From Salvia splendens (Eukaryota > Streptophyta > Magnoliopsida > Lamiales > Lamiaceae): DNA of 64,000 nucleotides. The translations under genes were made by a program, and so were the position numbers. Under the pieces are notes generated by a model that searched no databases, was not told where the DNA came from, and was given only the letters and a program-made list of their open reading frames with translations. The stretch is from NCBI RefSeq assembly GCF_004379255.2, contig NC_056040.1, forward strand, positions 23,882,120-23,946,119. The letters are read 5' to 3'. Below, one piece after another: positions 9,263-19,553 of this stretch (the stretch's first letter is position 1; each line of letters starts with the position of its first letter).

Positions 9263-12200
9263 TTACAAGTGGAACTTCTTGAGGTTGGAGACGTGCCATG
9301 TTCGGGGTACTTGTTCTCCTGACATGTGAGTCAATTTATAAGACCCTTTGCCGAGGACCTCTGACACCCGATATGGACCCTCCCATGTGGGTTCGAGTTT
9401 GCCCAGCTTTTCTGCTCGGCTTACTTCGTTGTTTCTCAAGACGAGATCTCCCACTTGAAATTGAAGCTTTTTCACCCTTTGGTTATAATACCGGGCTACT
9501 TGCTCCTTATACTTGGCTGCTTTTATGCACGCCAATTCTCTTCTTTCTTCGGCGAGATCTAGTTCTGCTCTCAGTCCGTCGTCATTCATTTCTGAGGAGA
9601 AATTTAGAGTTCGGGGACTGGGTACGCCGATCTCCACCGGAATTACGGCTTCAGTGCCGTACACCAGACTATACGGAGTTTCACCGTTGGAGGTTTTGGG
9701 CGTAGTTCGGTAGGACCATAGGACTTGAGGGAGATTTTCTACCCATTGTCCTTTGGCTTGTTCTAACCGAGCTTTTAACCCTTTCACCAGAATCCGGTTC
9801 GTTACTTCCGTTTGTCCGTTTGCTTGGGGATGGGAGACCGAAGTGAACCGCTGTTGAATGTTCAGCTCTTGGCACCAATTCTTGAACGTCTTGTCGGTGA
9901 ACTGAGTCCCATTATCCGAGATGAGGATGTGGGGTATGCCAAATCGGCACACTATGTTCTTCCAGACGAAGTCCAATGCCTTTGAGCTCGTTATCGTAGC
10001 TAATGGTTCAGCCTCCACCCACTTCGTGAAGTAGTCCACGGCAACGATAAGGAATTTCATTTGCCGAGGAGCTTGAGGAAGTGGTCCCACTATGTCTATG
10101 CCCCATTGCATGAAAGGCCAAGGGCTTTGCATAGTGTATAGATCGGTCTGCGGCATCCTTGGGACATTTGCATGAATTTGGCACTTCGTACACTTCTTGA
10201 CGAGCTGCACTGCCTCTTGTACCATGGTTGGCCAATAATATCCCCATCTCAGAACTTTTTTAGCTAAAGCTCTGGCTCCGATGTGGCTACCGCACGATCC
10301 TTCATGAACTTCTCTGAGGATGTAGTCCGTCTCTTCTGGTCCTACGCACCGCAATAACGGCTGGAGGTAAGACTTTCTAAAGAGGACTCCTTCATGAAGT
10401 TCGTACCGAAGTGCTCGGCACGTAATCTTCCGAGCTTCTCTCTTATCCTCGGGCAATTGTCCTTGATCCAGATACTGCAAGATCGGCGTCATCCAGTTCG
10501 GCGAGCTGGATACTGAATGTACCTCGGCTTCATCAATGCTTCGATGCATTAATTCTTCCGCCTTTGAGCTCGGATCTGAGGCCAACTTACTTAAGGTATC
10601 TGCTCGGCTATTTTCCGCTCTGGGAATACGGATTATCCGAAAATAGGAGAAACTTCGGCTGATGCTTTGCGCTTTGTCCAAATACTTCTTCATTCTCTCG
10701 TCACGGGCTTCACTTGTACCCAACATGTGATTTACTATGACTTGTGAATCGCAATGGACTTTGAGAGATTTGACGAGCAGACTTTGCGCTAACTGGAGTC
10801 CGGCCAGGAGGGCTTCGTACTCGGCTTCATTATTAGTAGTGGGGAATAGGAACCGAAGTGAGTAGGTTACCTCGTGTCCGTCGGGAGCGACAAGTAAAAT
10901 ACCAGCTCCACTTCCCATCTTGTTTGAAGCTCCATCTACGAATCCGCTCCAGCAGTCCGGCGGCTCTATTTCGGATTCCAAGGGCTGTGCTAGTTCGGCA
11001 TTGGCAGAATTCTTCTGTTCGGCAATAACAGGAATTGCTTGATCGAACTTTGCTTCTGCAAGAAAATCTGCCAAGGCTTGTCCCTTGATGGCTTTCCGAG
11101 GTAGGTATTCAATTGTGTGCTCTCCCAACTCTATAGCCCACTTGGCGATTCTGCCTGATGCTTCTGGTTTGGTCAACACTTGCCGAAGTGGCAGATCAGT
11201 TAAGACGCATACCTTGTGAGCATAGAAGTATGGCCGCAGTCTCCTTGCTGCATTTACTAATGCCAGAGCAATTTTTTCCAGAGGTTGATACCTTGTTTCT
11301 GGACCTCTTAATGCTCGGCTTGTAAAGTAGATGGGAAGCTGCTTTAGGCCTTCTTCTCGTACAAGCACCGCGCTGATGGTTTGATCCGATGCCGCTAAGT
11401 ATAAGAATATTACTTCGGCTTTGGTTGGAGCAGAGAGAATAGGAAGCTCGGCTAGTTAACTTTTGAGCTCGTCAAAGGCCTTTTTCTGCTCGGCTCCCCA
11501 CTCGAACTTTGGTGCCTTTTTCAACACCTTGAAGAACGGCAGTTGCTTTTCGGCTGCTTGGGAAAGGAATCGATTCAGTGCGGCTAGACATCCGGTTAGC
11601 CTTTGCACGTCATGTATGGACTTCGGCATTGCCATGTTCTGAACGATTTGAACTTTTGAGGGGTTTGCCTTGAGTCCGTCCTTTGAAACCCAACAACCCA
11701 GAAACTTTCCCGAATCTACCAAAAAGGTACACTTTTGGGGATTAAGTTTGAGGTTGGCTTTCTTGAGCACGTTGAGAGTGGACTTGAGGTTGTGCTCGTA
11801 CTCCGAAGTGCTTTTGCTTTTGACGACTATATCGTCAACATACACTTCGACCTCCTTTCCAATCAGGTGCCGAAAAAGCTTGTCTACCATCCTTTGATAA
11901 GTGGCTCCGGCATTCTTTAAACCGAATGGCATCTTTTTATAAGCGAAAATGCCGAAATCAGTAATGAAGGCCGTTTTTGAAGCGTCAATCTCATCCATTA
12001 AAACTTGATGGTATCCTTTGTACAGATCAAGAAAACAAAAAATTTCAAAGCCTATCAAAGCTTCTACTTTTTTATCTATGTTCGGAAGGGGATAGCAATC
12101 TTTGGGATAGTGCTTATTTAGATCGGTGAAATCTATGCACATCCGCCATCCTCCTTCCTTTTTCTTGATCATGACAGGATTGGCCACCCACGAAGGATAC

Positions 12201-12526
12201 TTCACTTCGAATAACACATCCGCCTTCAATAATTGACGGACTTCGTCATGCATGACTTGACTTCGTTCTGCCGCAAAGAGTCTTTGCTTCTGTTTTATCG
12301 GCCGGACTGAAGGATCAATATTTAACCGATGAGTGATTACCTCGGGGGGCACTCCGGTCATGTCCAACGGAGACCATGCAAAGACGTCTTTATACTCCTT
12401 GAGGAGCTGGATGGTTTTTTCCCGAAGTAGGGGCGTTCCCGCGAAACCGATCTTAACCGTTCTGGATGGATCGTCTTCGTACAGCTGAACTGTCATCGAG
12501 TTCGGCTCCGGTATGACTTCGGTCAT
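9263..12526 (-). pseudogene. pol: Tat pol: reverse transcriptase, dual RNase H, integrase; one internal stop
   Basis: On the minus strand the RT domain comes first (MCIDFTDLNKHYPKD, MPFGLKNAGATYQR, active-site YVDD at 11842-11831). A gypsy-type RNase H follows (near FTSRALRGPETRYQPLEK), then a second RNase H-like domain (GFVDGASNKMGSGAGILL, NNEAEYEALLAGL, CDSQVI) typical of the Tat clade, and integrase (HEGSCGSHIGAR, CTKCQ; DIVGPL, SDNGTQF, HPQANGQTEVTN). A TAA at 11458-11456 interrupts the frame between RT and RNase H, after FDELKS; both sides are in the same frame, so this is a point nonsense. The RT active site is intact. The frame is also continuous with gag upstream through one TAG. Confidence 0.92.
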
Positions 12527-12547
12527 CGCCTCTGACTCCGGCTGCTG

Positions 12548-12556
12548 TGATTGCTA
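12548..12556 (-). other. gag-pol boundary stop in a TAG-CAR-YYA readthrough context
   Basis: The minus strand reads TAG CAA TCA. This matches UAG followed by CARYYA, the leaky context first described in tobamoviruses. The nine codons after it join the gag-protease frame to the pol frame without a shift. Confidence 0.5.
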
Positions 12557-14638
12557 TGCTTGGTGGTGCCGATCTGACTGCTCGGCACTTCTAAGCGCAA
12601 TTTGCAGACATTCCTTTGCTCTCTTTTGGTCACCTCGGATGACCGCTATCCCTCCTTTAGTAGGGATCTTGATGGTGAGGTGATAGGTGGAGCAAACGGC
12701 CCGAACTGTGTTGAGCCAGTCTCTTCCCAGGATGACGTTGTACGGGGACCGAGCTTTCACCACGAAAAACTCAATCATCGTACTGGAGCTAGTAGGCGCT
12801 TTCCCCACCGTGATCGGAAGGCTGATAATACCTTCAGGGCGGGTGTCCTCCTGGGTGAAGCTCTTCAGGGGAAGCGGAGCCGGACTGAGCCGAGCTGGGT
12901 CCACTTCTAGTTTGTCGAAGCACTCTTTAAAAAGAATGCTAACCGACGCTCCTGTATCCACAAACACCCTGTGGATCAGTTTGTTTGCCACTCCGGCTTG
13001 GATGACAATGGCGTCTTGGTGAGGAGAGATGGCCGGGACGGGATCAGCAGCCGAGAACGTAATCACTTCGTCCTGCTTCAGCCTTTTATGCGTTGGCTCC
13101 TCTCGATTGGAGCCTCTGCGTTCTGACTTTAGGGACGACTTGGTCTTCCCGGCAGGAAGCGCATCAATAGTCTGGATTACTCCATCATATTGCGGCTCGT
13201 CATCGTCTTCGGGATCCGGCTGCCTTTTCGGATCCTGAGGAGCGCAGTTCGCACCACTCTGCTTTTTATTCTTCTTTGACTGCTTGCTTTGGTATTTTTT
13301 CAATGTCCCTGCCCTCACAAGAACATCGATACCTGCAGCCAAGTTTCTGCACTCCTCGGTATCGTGACCGTGGTCTTGATGGTAGGAGCAGTAGTTATCC
13401 TGGGGTCGGCGCGCGGCTGATTTCGTCATCCGCTTTGGCTTTTCGAACAGGTCAGAGTGCAGTTCGAAAATTTCCGCTCTCGGCTTGTTCAGCGGTACGA
13501 ACTGAGCGGGCGACTTCTCGGGATTGAGACGAGGTCCCAATCTGTCTTGCACCGGAGCCCTTTGAATTCTTTCAAATGGAGTCCGGCGAGGATGCCCCTG
13601 ATCGCTATGATCGGGCTTCCTTCTGTCTCCTCGGGTCGATGAGCTGTCTAACGACCGTTTGCGACGGTCTGCCTCATCGGCCCGGGAGTACTGGTCCGCA
13701 ATGTCCCACATTTCCTGAGCTGTCTGCGGACCGCACTCAACGAGCTTCCTGTAGAGAGCTCCGGGCAAGATTCCATTTTGGAATGCCGAGATGACAAGCA
13801 GATCGTTGAGATCGTCTACTTGCAGGCATTCCTTGTGGAATCTTGTCATAAAGTCGCTGATTTTTTCGTCGCGACCTTGACGAATGGAAAGCAGCTGAGC
13901 CGAAGTGATTCGGGCTTCCGCTTTCTGAAAGAACCTCCTGTGGAAGGCATCCATTAGATCTCGGTAAGATCTGATGCTGCCCTGGGGGAGGCTATCGAAC
14001 CACCTTCTCGCGTTCCCGATGAGCAGCTCGGGAAACAGCTTGCACATGTGGACCTCGTTGAGACCCTGGTTCGCCATGTTATATTGATAGCGCCCCAAGA
14101 AATCGTGAGGGTCCACGAGCCCGTCGTAAGTCATCGACGGAGTTCGGTAGTTCTGTGGTAGGGGAGTTCGGGTGATGTCGTCCGAGAACGGAGTCTTCAG
14201 TGCTCCGTACACGGCGAATCCGATATCTCGTCGGTATGGAGGAGATTGAGTTCTCCTGTGATTCCGGTACCGAGGAGGAACAGGAATATGTCGGGGTTGA
14301 GGATTCTTTCTCCTGGGAGATGCGACACTACTGCGGTAGTGACTTTCTTGTGCGGAGGGAGAAGGAGAATCCGTCGTTTTCGTCTCCGGCTGCTTTTGGC
14401 TTTTTCGCAGGAAGGTTAAGAATTCCTCCTGCTTTTCAGCCAAAAACTGCTTGACAGCCTCATTCAAATCGGGCTGCTGGGAAGACTCAGTGGGACGATT
14501 TTTGGAGCGGCTTGTTCCTTCGCCATGAGAACTGGTGGTGGATTTATCCCTAGGCTGTTTTCCCGACCTATGGGATGGATTGGCTTCCTCCTGGTTCTCA
14601 CGGGCAGGAATACGGGTATTCTGCGATCTGGTATGCAT
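12554..14638 (-). CDS. gag: Tat gag with C-terminal aspartic protease
   Basis: A 694-residue frame. The N-terminal 150 residues are basic, Ser/Arg/Pro-rich and disordered. The capsid-like region has DPHDFLGRYQYNMANQGLNE, ARRWFDSLPQGSIRSYRDL, FHRRFFQ and SDFMTRFHKEC, as in plant Tat gag (PF03732 type). A zinc-knuckle-like CSYHQDHGHDTEECRNL segment follows. Near the C terminus VFVDTGASVSILF (around 12955) is the retropepsin active site. The frame ends at TAG 12556-12554, in frame with pol. It starts at an ATG 58 bp from the PBS. No internal stop is present, so this half of the element looks intact. Confidence 0.9.
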   Translation of the reverse strand: MHTRSQNTRIPARENQEEANPSHRSGKQPRDKSTTSSHGEGTSRSKNRPTESSQQPDLNEAVKQFLAEKQEEFLTFLRKSQKQPETKTTDSPSPSAQESHYRSSVASPRRKNPQPRHIPVPPRYRNHRRTQSPPYRRDIGFAVYGALKTPFSDDITRTPLPQNYRTPSMTYDGLVDPHDFLGRYQYNMANQGLNEVHMCKLFPELLIGNARRWFDSLPQGSIRSYRDLMDAFHRRFFQKAEARITSAQLLSIRQGRDEKISDFMTRFHKECLQVDDLNDLLVISAFQNGILPGALYRKLVECGPQTAQEMWDIADQYSRADEADRRKRSLDSSSTRGDRRKPDHSDQGHPRRTPFERIQRAPVQDRLGPRLNPEKSPAQFVPLNKPRAEIFELHSDLFEKPKRMTKSAARRPQDNYCSYHQDHGHDTEECRNLAAGIDVLVRAGTLKKYQSKQSKKNKKQSGANCAPQDPKRQPDPEDDDEPQYDGVIQTIDALPAGKTKSSLKSERRGSNREEPTHKRLKQDEVITFSAADPVPAISPHQDAIVIQAGVANKLIHRVFVDTGASVSILFKECFDKLEVDPARLSPAPLPLKSFTQEDTRPEGIISLPITVGKAPTSSSTMIEFFVVKARSPYNVILGRDWLNTVRAVCSTYHLTIKIPTKGGIAVIRGDQKRAKECLQIALRSAEQSDRHHQA

Positions 14639-14695
14639 TTTTTGGGTGGAAAAAATGGATCAAAAATTCGCTTTATCACAAATTTTGTTCTCTGG

Positions 14696-14713
14696 TTCCC
14701 ACAGACGGCGCCA
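14696..14713 (-). other. Tat primer-binding site
   Basis: The plus strand TTCCCACAGACGGCGCCA ends one base from the LTR; the minus strand therefore begins TGGCGCCGTCTGTGGG. The first nine to ten bases match the 3' end of tRNA-Asp; the rest do not. The copia element has the same 18-mer at 58307-58324. Confidence 0.75.
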
Positions 14714-14714
14714 G

Positions 14715-15307
14715 TGATGAATCCGCGAATTATTGATGATGAGGAATGCTCGTAAAAATAAATTACGACACGGTGAATTTACGTGGTTCGATTTACTGAG
14801 GTAAATCTACGTCCACGGGAAGAAGGGAGGGCAAGATTGTATTGCTTGATCTGGGATTACAGCTTACAATACAGACTTGCTATATGATTTTATCTCTAGA
14901 GAGCTTAACCCTTTTCTATCTGATCTAAGTTCTATTTATACATTGAACTAAGGTCGTGGTTTGCAGCCCCACTAACAAGATCGTGGGTGAGCAATAACTG
15001 CTCAATAACTGCTTCGTACCACTAAATAGATCGTGGGTATAGCGGAGGTCGTGGAGGCCTTTCATGAGTCCACTAACTCCTAATTCGGTCGAATGCTGAG
15101 ACCGAACTGCTGGACTTTACCGATCAGCTCTTGCTGATCTGAGAGGAGAGCTTGACTGGTCGGCTTTTACCGAGCTGTAGGCTGAGTCCGAACTCTTTGG
15201 TCGTGCCGAACTCTTTGGTGCCGAACAGATACTCTTTCTTGGGCTCTGGGCTGATGGGCCGTCACTGTTATTGGGCTTGCCATTAGGGTTTAGTTCGTAC
15301 CCCATCA
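14715..15307 (-). repeat. Tat 5' LTR, complete (593 bp)
   Basis: It runs TGATGAATCC..ACCCCATCA on the plus strand, so the ends form the short inverted repeat TGATG/CATCA. The inner edge meets the PBS. It contains the TACGTGGTTCG and CTACGTCCACGG motifs also present in the copia LTR. Confidence 0.95.
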
Positions 15308-16150
15308 GAGACGTTATACAAACCTTAATTTTCTCCTCATCTATAATATCTTCAAAAAGAACTCAGCCATATGATTTACAGCATCTGCACATGATTATGT
15401 CAAACAATTATTTAACCTAACTACATACTGTGAACCAAAAAAAACCAACAAATTTAAGAGTTTTTCAATATATATACGAACTAACTTTAAGAGACCTTAC
15501 ACTTTGAAGTTGGCCTTAAAAGTTTCAAATCTCCTTCCACAGCTACTGCACCATTCCGGTTTCATAATGAAATTATGAATTAGAATTTAACGACAATCGG
15601 CGGGATATCGGAATTATGAATTAGAATTTAACGACAATCGGCGGGATATCGGAATAATTGGAACACAAGTACGACGGTGGAATGGAAACCGATTCCGGCA
15701 GCGGTGGTTCCAAAATTACGGTGCGAATAAATAATATAGGGAGTACTTATTCATAAAGAGGAGATAACAAGTAAAGGAAGCAAATATATATGGAATATAA
15801 GGAATTAAATAAATAACCACCAATATTTTATTTGAGTTATATAATTTATAGTTTATCACCCGTATATGTTAAGATTATTATTATAATATTATTTAGTGTA
15901 TCCTTTATTATATTAATAATGAAACAAAATCTAACAAATCTAAAAGAAAATTACACGTTAAAATAAAACTTACCTTGAGAAATAATATTAAGTACTATTT
16001 TGTTAGGATTTCCCATGGTTAGTCTTATTCTTAATTCATTAGCTATTAATTTGTTTGTGTTCTTTTATTTTTATTATACTAATAGATTTTTTATAACTAG
16101 ATTAGTTCATTTATCTAATAATTAATTTACTTTTTTGATTCTCATAAATT
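15308..16150 (-). pseudogene. Zinc-ribbon gene family, copy A, promoter and first two exons
   Basis: On the minus strand exon 1 is 15565-15501 (ATG, then MKPEWCSSCGRRF..), ending at a GTAAGG donor. Exon 2 begins at 15384 after TGTGCAG and encodes CCKSYG.VLFED. Exon 1 is 65 nt long, exactly as in copy B, and the phase is the same. The second CxxC is damaged (Cys to Tyr). The sequence further right matches the promoter side of the copies at 59.6 and 62.9 kb; a 40-bp stretch at 15575-15650 is tandemly duplicated. The Tat insertion cuts the gene within or just after exon 2. Confidence 0.65.
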
Positions 16151-16189
16151 CATGTATATTCTCTTTTTTTCTCACATTAGCAATTTTGT

Positions 16190-16552
16190 AGTACTACTAT
16201 AATTGAAGGATTTTTTTTCATTATTCTCTCTTTTACTTTATTTTCTCTCCACTTTAACTATTTATTAGTATAATTTTTTTTCTAAAATGAGTGTAGAAAA
16301 TGAAATTACTCAACTATCGTAATACGGAGGGAGTAGGTTATGACTAAAATTTTTTAGCCAAAATATAATATTTTTTTGAAAAAATGTTAGATTTTTGTGA
16401 CTGTGCTCTAACTCATTACTTCATATAGGACATAGTGTAATTTATTATTCTCTTCATTGCATCATGAATGAGACATTGTTTTGGACACAAAATTGAAGAA
16501 AAATGATGTTTAGTGGAATAAATACAGAATAGAAATAAAGTGGAGAAGTGAA
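16190..16552. other. AT-rich spacer with a Stowaway-like right end
   Basis: ATACGGAGGGAGTA near 16321-16334 is the typical right terminus of a plant Stowaway MITE, but no left partner could be placed. Nothing else is recognised. Confidence 0.4.
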
Positions 16553-16650
16553 GAGGTCAAAAGTATAGAAGTAAAGAAGTGGAGATGCGAAGAGAGGAGA
16601 AGTAAAGAGGCCAAAAGTATAGAAGTAAAGAAGTGGAGATGCGAAGAGAT
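16553..16650. repeat. Short tandem duplication (purine-rich)
   Basis: The block GTATAGAAGTAAAGAAGTGG with its AGATGCGAAGAG continuation occurs twice, about 55-60 bp apart. Non-coding. Confidence 0.8.
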
Positions 16651-16670
16651 AAAAAGTAGAGAAGTACCGA

Positions 16671-16850
16671 CGGGTTGTAGCGCAGTCGGCAGTGCGGAGC
16701 TGTTGTGACTTTGAGGTCACGGGTTCAAATCCCACCACCCGCTGAGAGACTTTCGACCTTAATCCGTGGAAGGACCACGAGAGGGGAGCGAATTCGGACC
16801 AAGTTATATTGAAGATAACCGAACCGATTGGATCAGTTAGCAAATGTCGT
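16671..16850 (+). mobile_element. tRNA-derived SINE-like sequence
   Basis: The head folds partly like a tRNA: acceptor-like CGGGTTG with CCACCCG, a D-arm GCGC/GTGC, an A box TAGCGCAGTCGG (16678-16689) and a B box GGTTCAAATCC (16722-16732), both matching the Pol III consensus. The anticodon and T stems pair poorly, so it is not a functional tRNA. An unrelated body follows up to the LTR at 16865. The 3' end is not clear. Confidence 0.6.
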
Positions 16851-16864
16851 TGCCACTTGATCGA

Positions 16865-17923
16865 TGCAAACTCGCTCTCGCTCGTTTCCTACCAAAGTAA
16901 TTTGTAAACTCCCAATTTTGCACTACTTTAACAGTAAAGCGGCAAGTTCGGGGTCGATCCCACAGAGAAGTTGGTTTGTCGAGTGTGTGAGTAGTGAACA
17001 GGAGGTTGGCTGCTGCCACGCTTTAACTTGGAGTTTTTAACTACTGATTTTACTCTAGGCAGAATTAAACTTGTTGACTTGATCAAGGTAAATTTAACTA
17101 CTGGGTCAAGTGAATTGCATGCGAAAACGTAACAGTAAATGCGAGGATGAAAATGAAATAACTTTGATTAAACTAAAACTGAGAACAGTACAGCGAGAAG
17201 TTTAAACTAAGCTAACACTTTGGGAAACTACGAAAGCAAGTAAAACCGAGAAGAATCTCGACGGGAAACTTCAGAATACGCTGACAGATAACAAGTATTC
17301 TGTAGCGCTTCTTCAATCGCCATTTCTAACTAAGCAACACTTTATCTAAGCTAGGCTAAGCTATCTAGAGAACTGAACTAAGTTAGAGAACTGAACTAAG
17401 CTAAACTAGATGGAAAGTAAAGGATCAGATTCTTTTCTTGTGATGGCACATCCTCTATTTATAAGCTCTACTCGCCCTCCAGCTGGATAACGATCTTGAC
17501 AGGGAATATTCACTTACGCTGAGGATGAGCAACTCATTGATTGCTACGTGCTTTTCCTTCTAGAATGTCGACGCTTTTGAGTAACAGATTCATGATTCAG
17601 CTTTGTCCTTGCGTCTCATATGCCAGCACGTGTCCCCTTCTAGAACGTTGTCCTTGATAACAGAATGGTGCGCCACATCCAACTCATTTCCTCACGTGCC
17701 CTTCTTTTGGAAGCCAGTGGTCCCTGCGTAACTGCTTGATTACTCCCCTTGATCAACTCCCCTGATTTATTGGCCTTTTCACCGATTGTACTTGCTTGAT
17801 CAGTTTGGCTTCGTTGCCTTGGTCAAGCGGCATTTCTGCACAATTAACACTTGTTTTGCGCGATAAACCGATCAAGTAGTACACATTTTACCCATAAATC
17901 GATGCATGAAATAGGCCTTATCA
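16865..17923 (-). mobile_element. Solo LTR of an Athila-like gypsy element
   Basis: The right end on the minus strand reads TGATAAGGCCTATTTCATGC, closely similar to the Athila LTR start at 38238. Inside, GGGGTCGATCCCACAGAGA and GGCTGCTGCCAC also occur in the Athila LTRs. Possible 5-bp flanks are ATCGA (16860-16864) and ATCCA (17924-17928), with one mismatch, so the left edge is provisional. No coding sequence is present. Confidence 0.6.
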
Positions 17924-17928
17924 ATCCA

Positions 17929-18311
17929 CAAACCCGATTGATCAGGATTAGTCGGATTTCGCCGAAGGCGTGTTCGATACACATGTGGACAAACAAAAAA
18001 AGTAGAGAAACAATAAAAACTAACTATAATGGGACGAGGACGGTCATAAAAGGAATAAGACTTGTCCCACAAAGGAAATAATTAAGACTTGTTATAATGG
18101 GACAAAGGAAATAATTATTGTATTAATTAACACTGAAATAATACTTATTTTTATATTTAATATGAAATTAAATATTTCAATACGAGGATATGCTATCTAC
18201 TCTTTGTTAAGAAAATTTAAGATTGTATAATTAAGATTGAGCTAGCCTGAGATTGAGTGGTTTAGGATTAAGGAAGATGTGTTTTAGTTACTCCATTTAT
18301 CCCATAAAAGA
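17929..18311. other. Spacer without recognised features
   Basis: AT-rich sequence; a short open frame at 17851-18081 has no recognisable similarity and overlaps the LTR edge. Confidence 0.4.
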
Positions 18312-18313
18312 TA

Positions 18314-18548
18314 CTCCCTTCGTTCTACTTTAACAGTCCCAATAAGTTTGGTTCGTTCCCCATTAGGAATCCAAATTAGAATTTTCCATAAATAGTAATG
18401 GCTCACATTCCACTAACATTTTATTATAGAACTAATAGTATATAAAAATTGTATTCACATTCCACTATTTTTTTTCTCTAACTTTTTCTTTACATTTCTT
18501 AAGACTTGCGCAAAACTAAATGGGAATACTAAAGTGGGACGGATGGAG
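18314..18548. mobile_element. Stowaway-type MITE
   Basis: CTCCCTTCGTTCTACTTTA at the left and GGGACGGATGGAG at the right are inverted and flanked by TA (18312-18313, 18549-18550). Length 235 bp fits Stowaway (Tc1/mariner) MITEs. Confidence 0.85.
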
Positions 18549-18598
18549 TATTTCATTTTCCTTGTTAATTTGTCTCATTAAAAATGTTACATTTTCAT

Positions 18599-18757
18599 AT
18601 AAAAATAAATAAATTACCATTAATACATCAAACTACATTTTGACTTTCTTCAGTATTGCTTCAATCACACTTTGTATGATAAAAATAAATAAATTACCAT
18701 TAATACATCAAACTACATTTTGACTTTCTTTAGTATTGCTTCAATCACACTTTGTCT
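18599..18757. repeat. 80-bp tandem duplication
   Basis: ATAAAAATAAATAAATTACC through GCTTCAATCACACTTTGT occurs twice at 80-bp spacing with one visible difference. Confidence 0.9.
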
Positions 18758-18759
18758 CA

Positions 18760-19550
18760 TTCATTATTACCTCAATAATCTTTTCCTCTAATATGAGCTA
18801 GAATAGATCTAACATATCCTCTAATATGAGCCAAAAGCAACCCACTAACTAAGTTCTTGGTTGTAGTTGTCAACTGGGCCGAACTACCCAACCATGGCCT
18901 AGACCCAATATGAGCTAGAATAGATCTAACATATCAATAAAATAAAGCGGACTTGACTAAGTTTATGGGTTGAAATGAACTCCAATTTAACCATTTTTCA
19001 AATTCAAGCTCAGTCACGCCTAAGACCACTAGAAACCCTGCCCATGTCCACACACAGCTCAGGCCAAGCCAGGACCAGCCCAGCATAGGTTCAAATAAGA
19101 CCAACAACTATAAATCCTACTCACTCCGTCTCACTTTCCTTTTTGGTTTGTCCCAATCAAATTACTCATCACTAAAAATAGAAACACCTTTATCTCTACT
19201 TTATCCTCCATATTCAACTTTATTCTCTCCACTCAACACACAAAATAAAACTAAATAACTGGTGCTGCCTAAGGAAGGGGTTCAGATATAACGGGATGAC
19301 CCAAAATGAAATACAATGCAAGTAGGTTGAGACAGAGGGATGGCCCATATATCTTATTCTCATGAATTTAGTGAAGATATATACTCCATATTTACAAGTA
19401 AATAACTGTAGGTTATATAAAAAGAGAAAGATGTATATAAGGGAAAATTTTTTACTCCCTCATCGATAAAAAATAGTCTTATTTGTGAACGACATGAGTT
19501 TTAATGAGAATATGAAGGTACTAAGTAATAGAGAATGGGAAAAGTAGGTA
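18760..19550. other. Non-coding spacer with minor repeats
   Basis: AATATGAGCTAGAATAGATC occurs twice (near 18800 and 18909). 19128-19345 looks like a worn Stowaway-type element (CACTCCGTCTCAC.. to ..GTTGAGACAGAGGGATGG). No gene is recognised. Confidence 0.45.
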
Positions 19551-19553
19551 AGA

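Larger units (their letters stand above)
4531..15307 (-). mobile_element. Ty3/gypsy retrotransposon, Tat clade, with antisense genes
   Basis: The order on the minus strand is 5' LTR (15307-14715), PBS (14713-14696), gag-protease, RT, RNase H, a second RNase H-like domain, integrase, a long 3' region with genes on the opposite strand, a polypurine tract (5050-5034) and a truncated 3' LTR (5033-4531). Two RNase H regions and opposite-strand ORFs are known traits of plant Tat elements. Over the shared 503 bp the two LTRs show only one difference that I could find, so insertion is recent. The element sits inside zinc-ribbon family copy A. Confidence 0.93.

Noticed and set aside
16671..16743. Functional tRNA gene
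   Set aside because: A and B boxes are good but the anticodon and T stems do not pair; better explained as a SINE head.
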